This document shows positions 1-6,273 of a DNA stretch of 9,044 nt, in pieces. Each line of letters begins with the position of its first letter. The stretch's first letter is position 1. Made by a program: the position numbers and the translations under genes. The notes below the pieces were generated by a model, which saw only the letters and a list, made by a program, of their open reading frames with translations, had not been told where the DNA came from and did not search any database. Source of the stretch: an uncultured Clostridia bacterium. Its GTDB lineage: Bacteria; Bacillota; Clostridia; TANB77; CAG-508. The stretch spans positions 17,341 to 26,384 of the forward strand of contig CARUQW010000018.1 in the NCBI GenBank assembly GCA_949077355.1, given 5' to 3'.

Positions 1-449
1 ATTTCTAGTTGTTCTACAGCTGCTGCACGAAAAGTATCTGCTGCTGCTACAACTACTTTTTTTCCATCTTTCGCTAAGCGATTTGCCATTTTCCCTATAG
101 AAGTAGTTTTTCCTACTCCATTTACACCAACTACCAATATAACTGCTGGCTTTGTTTCTAGATGCAAACTGATATCTGTTACATCTAATATTTTTTGCAT
201 TTCTTCTCGCAAAGCTTGTTTTACTTCTTCTTCATCTTGAATTTTTTCTTTTTTTATTCTATTTCTTAGATTTCCTATTATTTTTATTGATGTGTCCATT
301 CCAATGTCTGACATAATTAATATTTCTTCTAATTCGTCTAAAAAATCCTCATCTACTTTTTTAAAACTTTTAAATACATTACTTATCTTCTCATCAAATG
401 AACTTTTCGTTTTGTTCATTCCTTGTTTTAATTTATCAAAAAATCCCAT
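1..449 (-). CDS. ftsY: FtsY, signal recognition particle receptor GTPase (N-terminal part, cut by window edge)
   Basis: FtsY docks the ribosome-SRP complex at the cytoplasmic membrane and, with Ffh, uses GTP to hand nascent membrane proteins to SecYEG. Translating 449 leftward gives 149 complete codons starting MGFFDKLKQG. Residues 1-30 are basic and amphipathic, as expected of the membrane-binding helix of FtsY proteins with a short A domain. Residues 30-100 form the helical N domain with LEEILIMSDIG. Residues 108-116 are the P-loop GVNGVGKTT, and DTFRAAAVEQL (138-148) is the SRP-GTPase signature. The GVNGVGKTT form points to FtsY rather than Ffh, which has GLQGSGKTT. The remaining G domain lies beyond base 1. 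ATG 449 is preceded by AAGGAG about 8 bases upstream. It follows murI by 100 bases and seems to have its own promoter. The identification is secure. Confidence 0.95.
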   Translation of the reverse strand, partial: MGFFDKLKQGMNKTKSSFDEKISNVFKSFKKVDEDFLDELEEILIMSDIGMDTSIKIIGNLRNRIKKEKIQDEEEVKQALREEMQKILDVTDISLHLETKPAVILVVGVNGVGKTTSIGKMANRLAKDGKKVVVAAADTFRAAAVEQLE

Positions 450-488
450 TTGTATTTCTCCTTATCGTTTTTTATTAAATCGTTATAC

Positions 489-517
489 ATTGTAACACAT
501 CTTGTCTTTTTTTTCCA
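489..517 (-). promoter_or_regulatory. Probable promoter of ftsY
   Basis: Read on the minus strand, TGGAAA (517-512) lies 17 bases before TACAAT (494-489). The -10 is preceded by TGT, making an extended -10 (TGnTACAAT). The start codon is about 40 bases downstream. The -35 is weak (4 of 6). No terminator is evident between murI and here, so ftsY may also receive read-through. Confidence 0.45.
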
Positions 518-549
518 TAGTTTCAAGGATTTATCTGCAAAAATTCCTC

Positions 550-1329
550 CTAATCCCTATCATTTGATAACTCTCCTTTTAATATTTCAAAAAATCTTGT
601 TCTCTTTTTCTCTAATCCTTGTGAATCTTCAAATTCTATATTCCCTTCTTCCTCCTGCAACAAGTTTTCCTCTTTTAACACTTCTTTTAGATGTCTTGCT
701 AAATTAGATGCACCATTAAAAAACTGTACTTGTCCTAATACTTCTTCTATTTCTTTTTGAATTAACGGATAATGTGTACATCCTAATACTACGTTTTCTA
801 CTTTATTTTTATACTTACCTATGTTTTCTTCCAAATACTTTTTTATTTCTTCTTTGTTACCTTGTTCTATTCTATCAGCTAGTCCAACACAAGGCAACAA
901 AAAAGTTTTGTGATTATCATACTTTTTTAGTAATAAATTGAATTTTTCACTGTTTATGGTTCCCTTTGTAGCCATAACTAAAGTTGACTTATGATAGGCA
1001 TAATCGTAAACCATTTTATAAGCTGGTTCTATTGCTATAAAAAGCATATCTGGATATTTTTTTCTTAAATATCCAGCTGCTTTTGCACTTGCTGTATTAC
1101 AAGCTATCACAACTGCTTTACATCCTTCTTCCCTAAATTTTCGTACAATCTTGTTGCATATCTGTTGTATTTCTATTTCTGTTTTATCCCCATATGGATT
1201 ATTTTTAGAATCACTGTAATAACTATAATTTTCTTTTGGTAGGACTTTAATTATTTCTCGTAATACTGTTACTCCTCCTATTCCTGAATCAAAGATTCCT
1301 ATCTTTCCATTTCTATTCATTCTTTTCAC
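550..1329 (-). CDS. murI: Glutamate racemase
   Basis: MurI interconverts L- and D-glutamate by two-cysteine acid/base chemistry in the cytosol and supplies D-Glu for peptidoglycan. The 259-residue length fits the family. Visible motifs are IGIFDSGIGGVTVL (10-23) with the catalytic-loop Asp14-Ser15, SDSKNNPYG (39-47), ACNTASA (76-82) with Cys77, EPA at 101-103, and GCTHYPLI (183-190) with Cys184 and His186. Both catalytic cysteines are present. The NNPYG segment differs from the more usual VPYG form but keeps the PYG. I prefer the GTG at 1329 because AGGAAAG lies a suitable 5 to 8 bases upstream. The ATG at 1320 would be about 17 bases from it. The gene starts 18 bases after the flavoprotein gene, so the two are probably cotranscribed. 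The C-terminal 40 residues are Glu/Lys-rich and not conserved in any way I recognise. Confidence 0.95.
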   Translation of the reverse strand: MKRMNRNGKIGIFDSGIGGVTVLREIIKVLPKENYSYYSDSKNNPYGDKTEIEIQQICNKIVRKFREEGCKAVVIACNTASAKAAGYLRKKYPDMLFIAIEPAYKMVYDYAYHKSTLVMATKGTINSEKFNLLLKKYDNHKTFLLPCVGLADRIEQGNKEEIKKYLEENIGKYKNKVENVVLGCTHYPLIQKEIEEVLGQVQFFNGASNLARHLKEVLKEENLLQEEEGNIEFEDSQGLEKKRTRFFEILKGELSNDRD

Positions 1330-1347
1330 GCTTCTTTCCTTCTGTTT

Positions 1348-1968
1348 CTATCTTATAAAATTAGTTGCTATAATTGATTCATTCTGTGGTAATTCAATTC
1401 CTGCTTTTTTTCCAGCCTCAATTGATTTTAATAACCATGCCATATTATTTGCTAATGTTCTCATTGTTTGCATTCCTTCTTCATCTTTTACTACATCTTC
1501 TGGCTTACTTCCATGTACCATGTTCCAGTATTGTGATGATACAATTGGCATATTACTAATCCCAAAATATTTATTGATTTCATCTAATGTCGCTGTTGCT
1601 CCACCTCTTCTACAACTTGCAACTGCTGAAGCTGGCTTATTGCTAAATAGATTTCTCCTGCCATAGAAAACTCTATCCATAAAAGATGATAACATTCCAG
1701 AACTAGCAGCAAAATGTACTGGTGTTCCAAATATAAACCCATCTGTCTCTGGCACTTTTGCTAAGAATTCATTTACCTTATCTTCTACAAAACACTTTCC
1801 TGTTTTTATACAACTTCCGCAACCAATACATCCTGAAACTGGTTTATTTCCTAACCAAAATATCTCTGTTTCAATTCCATTTTTATTTAAACTTGCTTCT
1901 ACTTCTTTTAACGCAGTATAAGTACATCCTCTTTGATTTGGGCTTCCATTTACTAATATTACTTTCAT
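1348..1968 (-). CDS. Flavodoxin-family NAD(P)H-dependent reductase with an iron-sulfur-type cysteine motif
   Basis: This 206-residue cytosolic protein belongs to the NADPH-dependent FMN reductase / iron-sulfur flavoprotein (Isf) fold. The N-terminus MKVILVNGSPNQRGCTYTAL (1-20) is the first beta strand and the FMN-phosphate loop. GTPVHFAASSGMLSSFMDR (81-99) is the second flavin-contact segment. Between them, Cys47-X2-Cys50-X2-Cys53-X5-Cys59 matches the compact cysteine motif (CX2CX2CX4-7C) known to hold a 4Fe-4S cluster in Isf. I infer electron transfer between a ferredoxin-like donor and FMN. The natural substrate cannot be told, and quinone, disulfide or oxygen detoxification are all possible. 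ATG 1968 has GGAGG 7 bases upstream. It leads the unit that includes murI. The family is sure; the bound cluster is an inference from cysteine spacing. Confidence 0.85.
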   Translation of the reverse strand: MKVILVNGSPNQRGCTYTALKEVEASLNKNGIETEIFWLGNKPVSGCIGCGSCIKTGKCFVEDKVNEFLAKVPETDGFIFGTPVHFAASSGMLSSFMDRVFYGRRNLFSNKPASAVASCRRGGATATLDEINKYFGISNMPIVSSQYWNMVHGSKPEDVVKDEEGMQTMRTLANNMAWLLKSIEAGKKAGIELPQNESIIATNFIR

Positions 1969-2002
1969 TTTCTTCCTCCATCCCTAAATATAGTTCTTTT
2001 TA

Positions 2003-2031
2003 ATTATATTACTTTTTCCTTCAATTGTATA
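2003..2031 (-). promoter_or_regulatory. Promoter of the flavoprotein-murI unit
   Basis: On the minus strand TATACA (2031-2026) is 17 bases before a perfect TATAAT (2008-2003). The predicted transcript start near 1996 leaves a leader of about 28 bases containing the ribosome binding site of the flavoprotein gene. The promoter sits just past the terminator at 2047-2080, as expected of a new unit. Confidence 0.65.
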
Positions 2032-2046
2032 CCCATCTTTTGAAAA

Positions 2047-2080
2047 GAAGAACACTTTTGCTTTCACAAAAGTGTTCTTC
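2047..2080 (-). terminator. Rho-independent terminator of the small membrane protein gene
   Basis: A perfect 14-bp stem has arms 2047-2060 and 2067-2080 around the 6-base loop CTTTCA. On the minus strand it begins 5 bases after the stop codon of the 61-residue gene and is followed by TTTTC. The U-tract is short but the stem is strong. Confidence 0.8.
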
Positions 2081-2085
2081 CCTCT

Positions 2086-2271
2086 TTATTTATCCTCTAA
2101 CCGAAAAATTCTATAAATTTTCTTTCCGGTTTCTTTTTCTTCTGTTTCTTCCACTTTATATTGTAATCGCCATGGCACAAATGCTTTCATTCCTAAAGCT
2201 ATTAATACTATGCCAATCCAAAGTGGATTCACTTCTAGCAAGTAACAAAATTCTCTGATACTTTCTAGCAT
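2086..2271 (-). CDS. Small single-helix membrane protein, function unknown
   Basis: I do not recognise this 61-residue protein. It is treated as real because it has a textbook context: AGGAGG at 2284-2279, 7 bases before ATG 2271; a perfect promoter (2303-2331); and a terminator 5 bases after the stop. Residues 1-15 include acidic and basic residues. Residues 16-34 (PLWIGIVLIALGMKAFVPW) form one membrane helix bounded by Trp at both ends. Residues 35-61 are a charged tail rich in Glu and Lys, ending in KKIYRIFRLEDK. There is no cleavable signal peptide with a clear AXA site. Orientation cannot be fixed. It may be a membrane-anchored small regulator or structural peptide, but no function is claimed. 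Confidence 0.75.
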   Translation of the reverse strand: MLESIREFCYLLEVNPLWIGIVLIALGMKAFVPWRLQYKVEETEEKETGKKIYRIFRLEDK

Positions 2272-2302
2272 AAATTTTCCTCCTATTATAAGGTTTGGTT
2301 TT

Positions 2303-2331
2303 ATTATAGCTTATTTTTAATTTTATGTCAA
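2303..2331 (-). promoter_or_regulatory. Perfect consensus sigma-A promoter of the small membrane protein gene
   Basis: On the minus strand TTGACA (2331-2326), a 17-base spacer and TATAAT (2308-2303) match the housekeeping consensus at all 12 positions. The predicted transcript start is near 2296, giving a leader of about 25 bases to the ATG. It is the strongest promoter match in the window. Confidence 0.85.
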
Positions 2332-2353
2332 ACTCGCTAAGACAATTGCTCAT

Positions 2354-3028
2354 TTATCTTGCAGTTCCCATATACAATAAACTTGATAATTTTGAAATTG
2401 GCATCGTTTGTAGCCACACTGTTCCAGGTCCTTCTAATGTTGTTAAAAATAATCCTTCTCCTCCAAATACAATATTTTTTACACCTTTTACGGTCTCTAT
2501 ATTTAATTTAACATCTTTTGTCATAGCTGCCACATAACCATTATCAACTTTTAATTTCTCTCCTGTTTGTAATTCTTTCTTCACTACTGCTCCATCTATT
2601 TCTAAAAAGACTTTTCCTGATCCTGTTATTTTCTGCATGATGAAACCTTCTCCCCCAAAAAATCCTGCACCTAATTTTTTACGAAATTGCATTGCAATAT
2701 CTACAGTTTTCTCTGAGCAAAGAAAAGCTCGTTTTTGTGCAATAATAGTTTCTCCTTCTTTTAAATCATATTCTAAAATTCGTCCTGGAAAACAAGATGA
2801 GAATCCTATTTCTGCTCCATCCTTTTGTGCAGTATATACATTCATAAAAAGTGACTCTCCTGCAAATGCTCTCCCAATTCCTTTCATAATTCCACCATTT
2901 GTCGTTGTTTTCATTTCAATTCCTTCATCCATCCAACTCATTCCACCGTTTTCTGTTAGAATTGATTCTCCTTTTTGTAATCTACAAACAACTGCTGGTA
3001 ATGTTTCTCCAATAATTTTTGCTTCCAT
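2354..3028 (-). CDS. AIM24 / TIGR00266 family protein
   Basis: This 224-residue soluble protein matches the AIM24 (TIGR00266) family. That fold is an all-beta, trimer-forming barrel of unknown biochemical role in bacteria; the yeast namesake is mitochondrial. Features are the opening EAKIIGETLPAVVCRLQKGESILTE-type segment, SGMxWM-like GGMSWMDEG (28-36), glycine-rich FAGESLFMNVYTA (55-67), a central KKLGAGFFGGEGFIMQKITGSG stretch (117-138), and C-terminal FGGEGLFLTTLEGPGTVWLQTMP (188-210). The ATG at 3028 is chosen because AAAGGAGG precedes it by 7 bases. An upstream in-frame start (3073) has no such site and would overlap the promoter. It is probably transcribed alone. The stop is followed 23 bases later by the promoter of the small gene, and I see no terminator hairpin between them. 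The family call is confident; the function is unknown. Confidence 0.88.
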   Translation of the reverse strand: MEAKIIGETLPAVVCRLQKGESILTENGGMSWMDEGIEMKTTTNGGIMKGIGRAFAGESLFMNVYTAQKDGAEIGFSSCFPGRILEYDLKEGETIIAQKRAFLCSEKTVDIAMQFRKKLGAGFFGGEGFIMQKITGSGKVFLEIDGAVVKKELQTGEKLKVDNGYVAAMTKDVKLNIETVKGVKNIVFGGEGLFLTTLEGPGTVWLQTMPISKLSSLLYMGTAR

Positions 3029-3061
3029 TTGTGTTCCTCCTTTTATTTCTCTTATAGCTCT

Positions 3062-3090
3062 ATTATATATCAACTCATCTCATAATTCAA
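3062..3090 (-). promoter_or_regulatory. Promoter of the AIM24-family gene
   Basis: On the minus strand TTGAAT (3090-3085), 17 bases and TATAAT (3067-3062) form a near-consensus sigma-A promoter. The ATG at 3028 is 33 bases downstream of the -10. The in-frame upstream start at 3073 lies within the promoter, which supports the shorter protein. Confidence 0.75.
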
Positions 3091-3109
3091 TCTCTTGTTA
3101 AATTTCTCA

Positions 3110-3144
3110 AACATGATTTTGGGGACGGAGGAAAAAATCATGTT
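3110..3144. repeat. Short REP-like hairpin with GGGGACGG loop; possible weak terminator of the ABC permease gene
   Basis: Two perfect 11-base arms, AACATGATTTT (3110-3120) and AAAATCATGTT (3134-3144), enclose the G-rich loop GGGGACGGAGGAA (plus strand). The hairpin touches the permease stop codon (3145-3143). On the minus strand it is followed by TGAGAAATTT rather than a clean U-tract, so termination would be weak. The GGGACG core recurs in the larger inverted repeat at 5534-5639, which suggests both are dispersed REP-type elements. Confidence 0.55.
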
Positions 3145-4603
3145 AGATATTTTTTATATTTTTCTTTTTAAAGGCTATGAATGTTGGTATTATCATAACA
3201 ATGAAATATATCATACAGATAATAGCGGAAAATGCAAATGTCATACCTTCCATTTGTGGTAAGTTTCCAAATAAATATTCTTCAAAATTCCAATTTAGAC
3301 TAACAAAGAGCTTCATAAATTGTACTTTATATTGTATTACTAACATATTAATCATGTTTGCTGACATATATCCTAATAATGGAATTGCAATGGCTACTGC
3401 ACTATTATTAAATAATGTGCCACAGGCGAAAGCAAGTGTCGCCAATAAAATTAGTTTTGGTAATTGGGTCATAATTTCAATTCCTAGATAAGCAAATATA
3501 TTTATGGTTTGTAAATTTTGTGTTGTGAAATTATATTGTAAAACTGGAATGGATAAACTATTATAACCAAAGATAATTCCACCAACGATTAATTCCATTG
3601 CTACAACTGCTACAATACTAAATACAATCATAATCAAAACAGTAATAAATTTAGCCAATAATATTTTATTTCTACTATATGGTTTTACTAATAATAACTT
3701 AATAGTTCCTTTATTAAATTCTTCGCTTACGATTGTACCTGCTATCATAATTATCATAACAATAATGAATAAACCATATTCACTAAATAAACTTTTTAAA
3801 ATTCCTCTTACATTGTTTGTTTTATTGATATCAACATTATTTTCAAAAATATATCGATTAATCTCTCGTTTTTCTAAACTAGTATTATATTCTCGTTTAT
3901 CATTATAAGATAATTCTTGTGTTCCTGTTTCCATATTTATAACATTTTTGGCTTCTCTTTGATATCCATTCAAAGCTGTATTTCTAAAATCATTTCCATA
4001 TGATATTTCTTTGTTTAGTCTCACTTGAGCAACTTCTAAATCTATTTGAGCATTTTGAATAGCACTTTCTAATGATAGTAATTCTTGCTTATCTTCTGTA
4101 TTGGCTTTTTGCTCTTTAAAATTGGTTAATTCCTCTTTTGCCTGCTCTAGTTCTTGTTCTGCAAAATACTTCCAATCTCCTTCATCCAATTTTTTTAGAA
4201 TTTGATTCATTGTTTCATCGATTTCTTTTACTTTTTGACTATCTTTATTTTCTCCATATAAATAAGTATTTTTTTCATTAACATGACTTGCCAGTTGTGT
4301 TGATAAGATTTCCCTTTGCCAACTACCAGTTTCATATTTTTGTATCATTTCATAAATATCTAATGTCGATTTTATTTCAATATACATCTTGGTATCACTT
4401 GCTTTATTCGGGTCTAACTTTGCTAATTCCTCTTTCGCATACTGGATATAATTATCGTTATATTCCTGATAACTTCCACTATGATAGAAAAATTTATAAA
4501 TACAATTTGTTAAAATAACAAAAGCTAAAATCACACATAAAGTGATATAAATATTTTTCTTTTTAAATATTTTAATTAATTCATTTTTTATTAAATTACT
4601 CAA
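3143..4603 (-). CDS. ABC-2 type transporter permease with a large extracytoplasmic helical domain
   Basis: This 486-residue integral membrane protein is the permease partner of the ATPase encoded just upstream. Residues 18-38 form a first membrane helix after a basic cytoplasmic end. Residues 40-275 form a long hydrophilic, Glu/Lys/Gln-rich region with coiled-coil character, strongest at about 120-200, and probably outside the membrane. Then come five more hydrophobic segments near 285-303, 329-355, 372-405, 408-432 and 457-478. EEFNKGTIKLLLVKPYSRNKILLAK (304-328) is the cytoplasmic elbow motif typical of ABC-2 permeases of bacteriocin and drug exporters. I chose the TTG start at 4603, which overlaps the ATPase stop by 8 bases and has AGGGGGG about 7 bases upstream, so translation is probably coupled. 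The exported substrate is unknown. Confidence 0.88.
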   Translation of the reverse strand: MSNLIKNELIKIFKKKNIYITLCVILAFVILTNCIYKFFYHSGSYQEYNDNYIQYAKEELAKLDPNKASDTKMYIEIKSTLDIYEMIQKYETGSWQREILSTQLASHVNEKNTYLYGENKDSQKVKEIDETMNQILKKLDEGDWKYFAEQELEQAKEELTNFKEQKANTEDKQELLSLESAIQNAQIDLEVAQVRLNKEISYGNDFRNTALNGYQREAKNVINMETGTQELSYNDKREYNTSLEKREINRYIFENNVDINKTNNVRGILKSLFSEYGLFIIVMIIMIAGTIVSEEFNKGTIKLLLVKPYSRNKILLAKFITVLIMIVFSIVAVVAMELIVGGIIFGYNSLSIPVLQYNFTTQNLQTINIFAYLGIEIMTQLPKLILLATLAFACGTLFNNSAVAIAIPLLGYMSANMINMLVIQYKVQFMKLFVSLNWNFEEYLFGNLPQMEGMTFAFSAIICMIYFIVMIIPTFIAFKKKNIKNI

Positions 4604-5504
4604 TTACGTTCCCCCCTGTCTTTTCAAAAAATGCTTGCTCTAATGATTTTTCTTCTTCTTTTACACCATAAATTTTAATTTGATTTTCTACTAATTTAAC
4701 AATCATTTCTGGAATTTCTTCTTTTTCTATATCAATCTTCAATTGATTGTTTTTCATTACAATGGCTTGTGGTAATAATTTTTTCGCCCTTTGACTATCA
4801 TCCACTTCTAGTATTTTAAATTGTTTTCCAGCTTCCTTTTTTATTCCAGAAATATCACTGGTCTCAATAATTTCTCCATTTTTAATAATGCAGACTTTAT
4901 TACACAAATTATCTAATTCTGCTAAATTATGGCTAGATATTAGAATTGCCATTTTCTCTTTTTGCGCCAAATCAACTAAAAGTTCCCTCATTTCTTTTAT
5001 TCCCTCTGGATCTAATCCATTGGTTGGTTCATCTAATATTAATAAATTCGGATTATGTAGAATCGCTTGTGCAATTCCTAATCTTTGTCTCATTCCCAAA
5101 GAATATTTAGAAACTTTATCTTTAATTCGATTCTCTAATCTAACAAGCTTTACTACTTCATCAATTCTTTTCGTATCAATTCCTTCATATAAATTAGCTA
5201 TTAATTTTAAATTTTCATACCCAGATAAATACATATATAAATCTGGATTTTCTACAATTGCTCCCACTTTTTTAATGGCTTTTGTAAATTGTTTTTCAAT
5301 ATCATAACCATTGATGCTAACTCTTCCTTCTGTAATGTTTTGAAGCCCTAATATAAGTTTTATCGTTGTCGTCTTTCCTGCACCATTCGGTCCAATGAAA
5401 CCTAAAATATCACCTTTTTGCATGACAAAAGATACATTATTTAAAATTTGTTTTTTACCAAATTTCTTGCTTAAATTTTCACACTTTAATACTGCACTTT
5501 CCAT
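4596..5504 (-). CDS. ABC transporter ATP-binding protein, BcrA-like exporter family
   Basis: This 302-residue cytosolic ATPase drives the adjacent ABC-2 permease. All nucleotide-binding elements are intact: Walker A GPNGAGKTT (38-46), the Q-loop region VGAIVENPDLYMYLSGYENL (80-99), signature YSLGMRQRLG (134-143), Walker B LLILDEPTNGLDP (154-166) and H-loop His192 in SSHNLAEL. The ENPDLY...SGYENL segment in place of a Gln-containing Q-loop is characteristic of BcrA/NatA-type ATPases linked to bacitracin, lantibiotic or multidrug export. This suggests self-protection or export of a peptide or lipid-targeting compound, although no two-component system or precursor peptide is nearby. ATG 5504 has AAGGGG 6 bases upstream. 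The last residues overlap the permease start. No clear promoter lies between the gene and the inverted repeat that ends 30 bases upstream. Confidence 0.93.
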   Translation of the reverse strand: MESAVLKCENLSKKFGKKQILNNVSFVMQKGDILGFIGPNGAGKTTTIKLILGLQNITEGRVSINGYDIEKQFTKAIKKVGAIVENPDLYMYLSGYENLKLIANLYEGIDTKRIDEVVKLVRLENRIKDKVSKYSLGMRQRLGIAQAILHNPNLLILDEPTNGLDPEGIKEMRELLVDLAQKEKMAILISSHNLAELDNLCNKVCIIKNGEIIETSDISGIKKEAGKQFKILEVDDSQRAKKLLPQAIVMKNNQLKIDIEKEEIPEMIVKLVENQIKIYGVKEEEKSLEQAFFEKTGGNVIE

Positions 5505-5533
5505 CTTCTTCCCCTTTCAAACATAAAATTCCA

Positions 5534-5639
5534 GAAAAAAGGGATTAGAGGGACGTTCCTTAAAATCCCTGTCTGGTTTTCTTACTAAAATATTATTTAA
5601 ACAGGGATTTTAAGGAACGTCCCTCTAATCCCTTTTTTC
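5534..5639. repeat. 39-bp perfect inverted repeat with GGGACG cores, REP/BIME-like; also shaped as a bidirectional terminator
   Basis: Arms 5534-5572 and 5601-5639 are perfect reverse complements over 39 bases, separated by a 28-base AT-rich loop. Each arm is itself imperfectly palindromic: AGGGATT pairs with AATCCCT, and the core AGGGACGTTCCT pairs with itself if one G-U is allowed. The unit is therefore two REP-like hairpins in opposite orientation, the layout called BIME. A run of six T ends the element on both strands, so it could terminate the NadR-like gene reading leftward. No transposase, terminal target duplication or ORF is present. Similar GGGACG palindromes are, as I recall, dispersed by REP-associated tyrosine transposases; that link is an inference here. 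Confidence 0.8.
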
Positions 5640-5641
5640 CT

Positions 5642-5650
5642 ATTTTAGCA
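5642..5650 (-). promoter_or_regulatory. Possible extended -10 promoter upstream of the inverted repeat
   Basis: On the minus strand TGCTAAAAT is an extended -10 element (TGn then TAAAAT) without a good -35. It is the only promoter-like site I see for the ABC operon. A transcript from it would have to cross the 39-bp hairpin before reaching the ATPase gene. Confidence 0.25.
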
Positions 5651-5722
5651 TAATAACTTAAAAATTCATATTGATTTTTTCTTAATTTTGCATAAAGCTT
5701 TTCTTAAGATAACATAAACAGA

Positions 5723-5744
5723 AAAGAAACCCTTAGGTTTCTTT
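5723..5744 (-). terminator. Probable terminator overlapping the stop of the NadR-like gene
   Basis: A 9-bp stem (AAAGAAACC, 5723-5731, with GGTTTCTTT, 5736-5744) has a 4-base loop. The stop codon of the nucleotidyltransferase lies in this hairpin. On the minus strand the stem ends in TTT and continues TCTGTTTATGTT, a moderate U-rich tail. The larger repeat at 5534-5639 lies about 85 bases further on as a second barrier. Confidence 0.5.
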
Positions 5745-6197
5745 CATGTCTTTATATACTATTTTATCTATATAATTTTCATTTTGTTCTATTTGATTTC
5801 GAATCATGGTACCACTAATTGGATACTTTTCTCTTTTTCTATCTACTTCTACTTCTTCAATTCCAAAATCTCTAGCTACAAATTTTCCATATGGCTCACT
5901 GCTATAAAAATGGGTTACCTCAATTCCTTTTACCATTTCTTTTAAATAATCTGTTTGTATTTTTACACTTTCTTCATCTAATCCATATTGACTTGGTGGA
6001 TTTTTAGCATAAATTAGATTTGCTTCTGGATAAATTTGTCTAATCCAATTAGCTCTTTTTTCAATTGGTATTGGTGTCACTTGTGTTTCATAAATAACCA
6101 CATAAAATTTATCCATTTCTTTTAAACCTTTTTCTATTAAATATTGATGCCCTTTATGTAATGGTGCAAATTTTCCGATGGTAAACCCTATTTTCAT
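5733..6197 (-). CDS. NadR-type nucleotidyltransferase (NMN adenylyltransferase-like), stand-alone domain
   Basis: This 154-residue cytosolic protein has the HxGH nucleotidyltransferase fold. GKFAPLHKGH (8-17) carries the HKGH nucleotide-binding motif, and ISGTMIR (127-133) corresponds to the ISSTxxR-type motif near the C-terminus. The order FYSSEPYGKFVARDFGIEEVEVDRKR...PISGTMIR resembles the adenylyltransferase half of NadR. The expected reaction is transfer of AMP from ATP to nicotinamide mononucleotide to form NAD, but related enzymes act on other phosphosugars or pantetheine, so the substrate is inferred. The N-terminal regulatory HTH and the C-terminal ribosylnicotinamide kinase of full-length NadR are absent. 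The ATG at 6197 has AAGGAAAG about 8 bases upstream. It appears to be transcribed alone from the promoter in the 6245-6283 region. Confidence 0.85.
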   Translation of the reverse strand: MKIGFTIGKFAPLHKGHQYLIEKGLKEMDKFYVVIYETQVTPIPIEKRANWIRQIYPEANLIYAKNPPSQYGLDEESVKIQTDYLKEMVKGIEVTHFYSSEPYGKFVARDFGIEEVEVDRKREKYPISGTMIRNQIEQNENYIDKIVYKDMKET

Positions 6198-6244
6198 TTT
6201 TCGTTCTTTCCTTTTATTTTTATAATAATATTATTTTTCATTTA

Positions 6245-6273
6245 ATTATACCACAAAATAGATTCCATATCCA
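6245..6273 (-). promoter_or_regulatory. Extended -10 promoter of the NadR-like gene
   Basis: On the minus strand TGGATA (6273-6268), 17 bases and TATAAT (6250-6245) preceded by TGG form a sigma-A promoter with an extended -10 (TGnTATAAT). The leader to ATG 6197 is about 40 bases and AT-rich, with no riboswitch-like structure visible. Confidence 0.7.

Noticed and set aside
2156..2353. A 65-codon minus-strand frame overlapping the small membrane protein gene
   Set aside because: Its start would be upstream of the perfect promoter at 2303-2331, it has no Shine-Dalgarno, and it overlaps the well-supported 61-residue gene in another frame.
2637..3101. A 154-codon plus-strand open frame
   Set aside because: It lies opposite the AIM24-family gene, which has a clear start, Shine-Dalgarno and promoter. 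The plus-strand frame has none and shows no protein family features.
5534..5639. The inverted repeat as a CRISPR array or an intact insertion sequence
   Set aside because: There are only two inverted arms, no direct repeats with spacers, no ORF inside and no target duplication that I can see.
6198..6244. A riboswitch in the leader of the NadR-like gene
   Set aside because: The leader is about 40 bases of nearly pure A/T with no stable stem or conserved aptamer bases.
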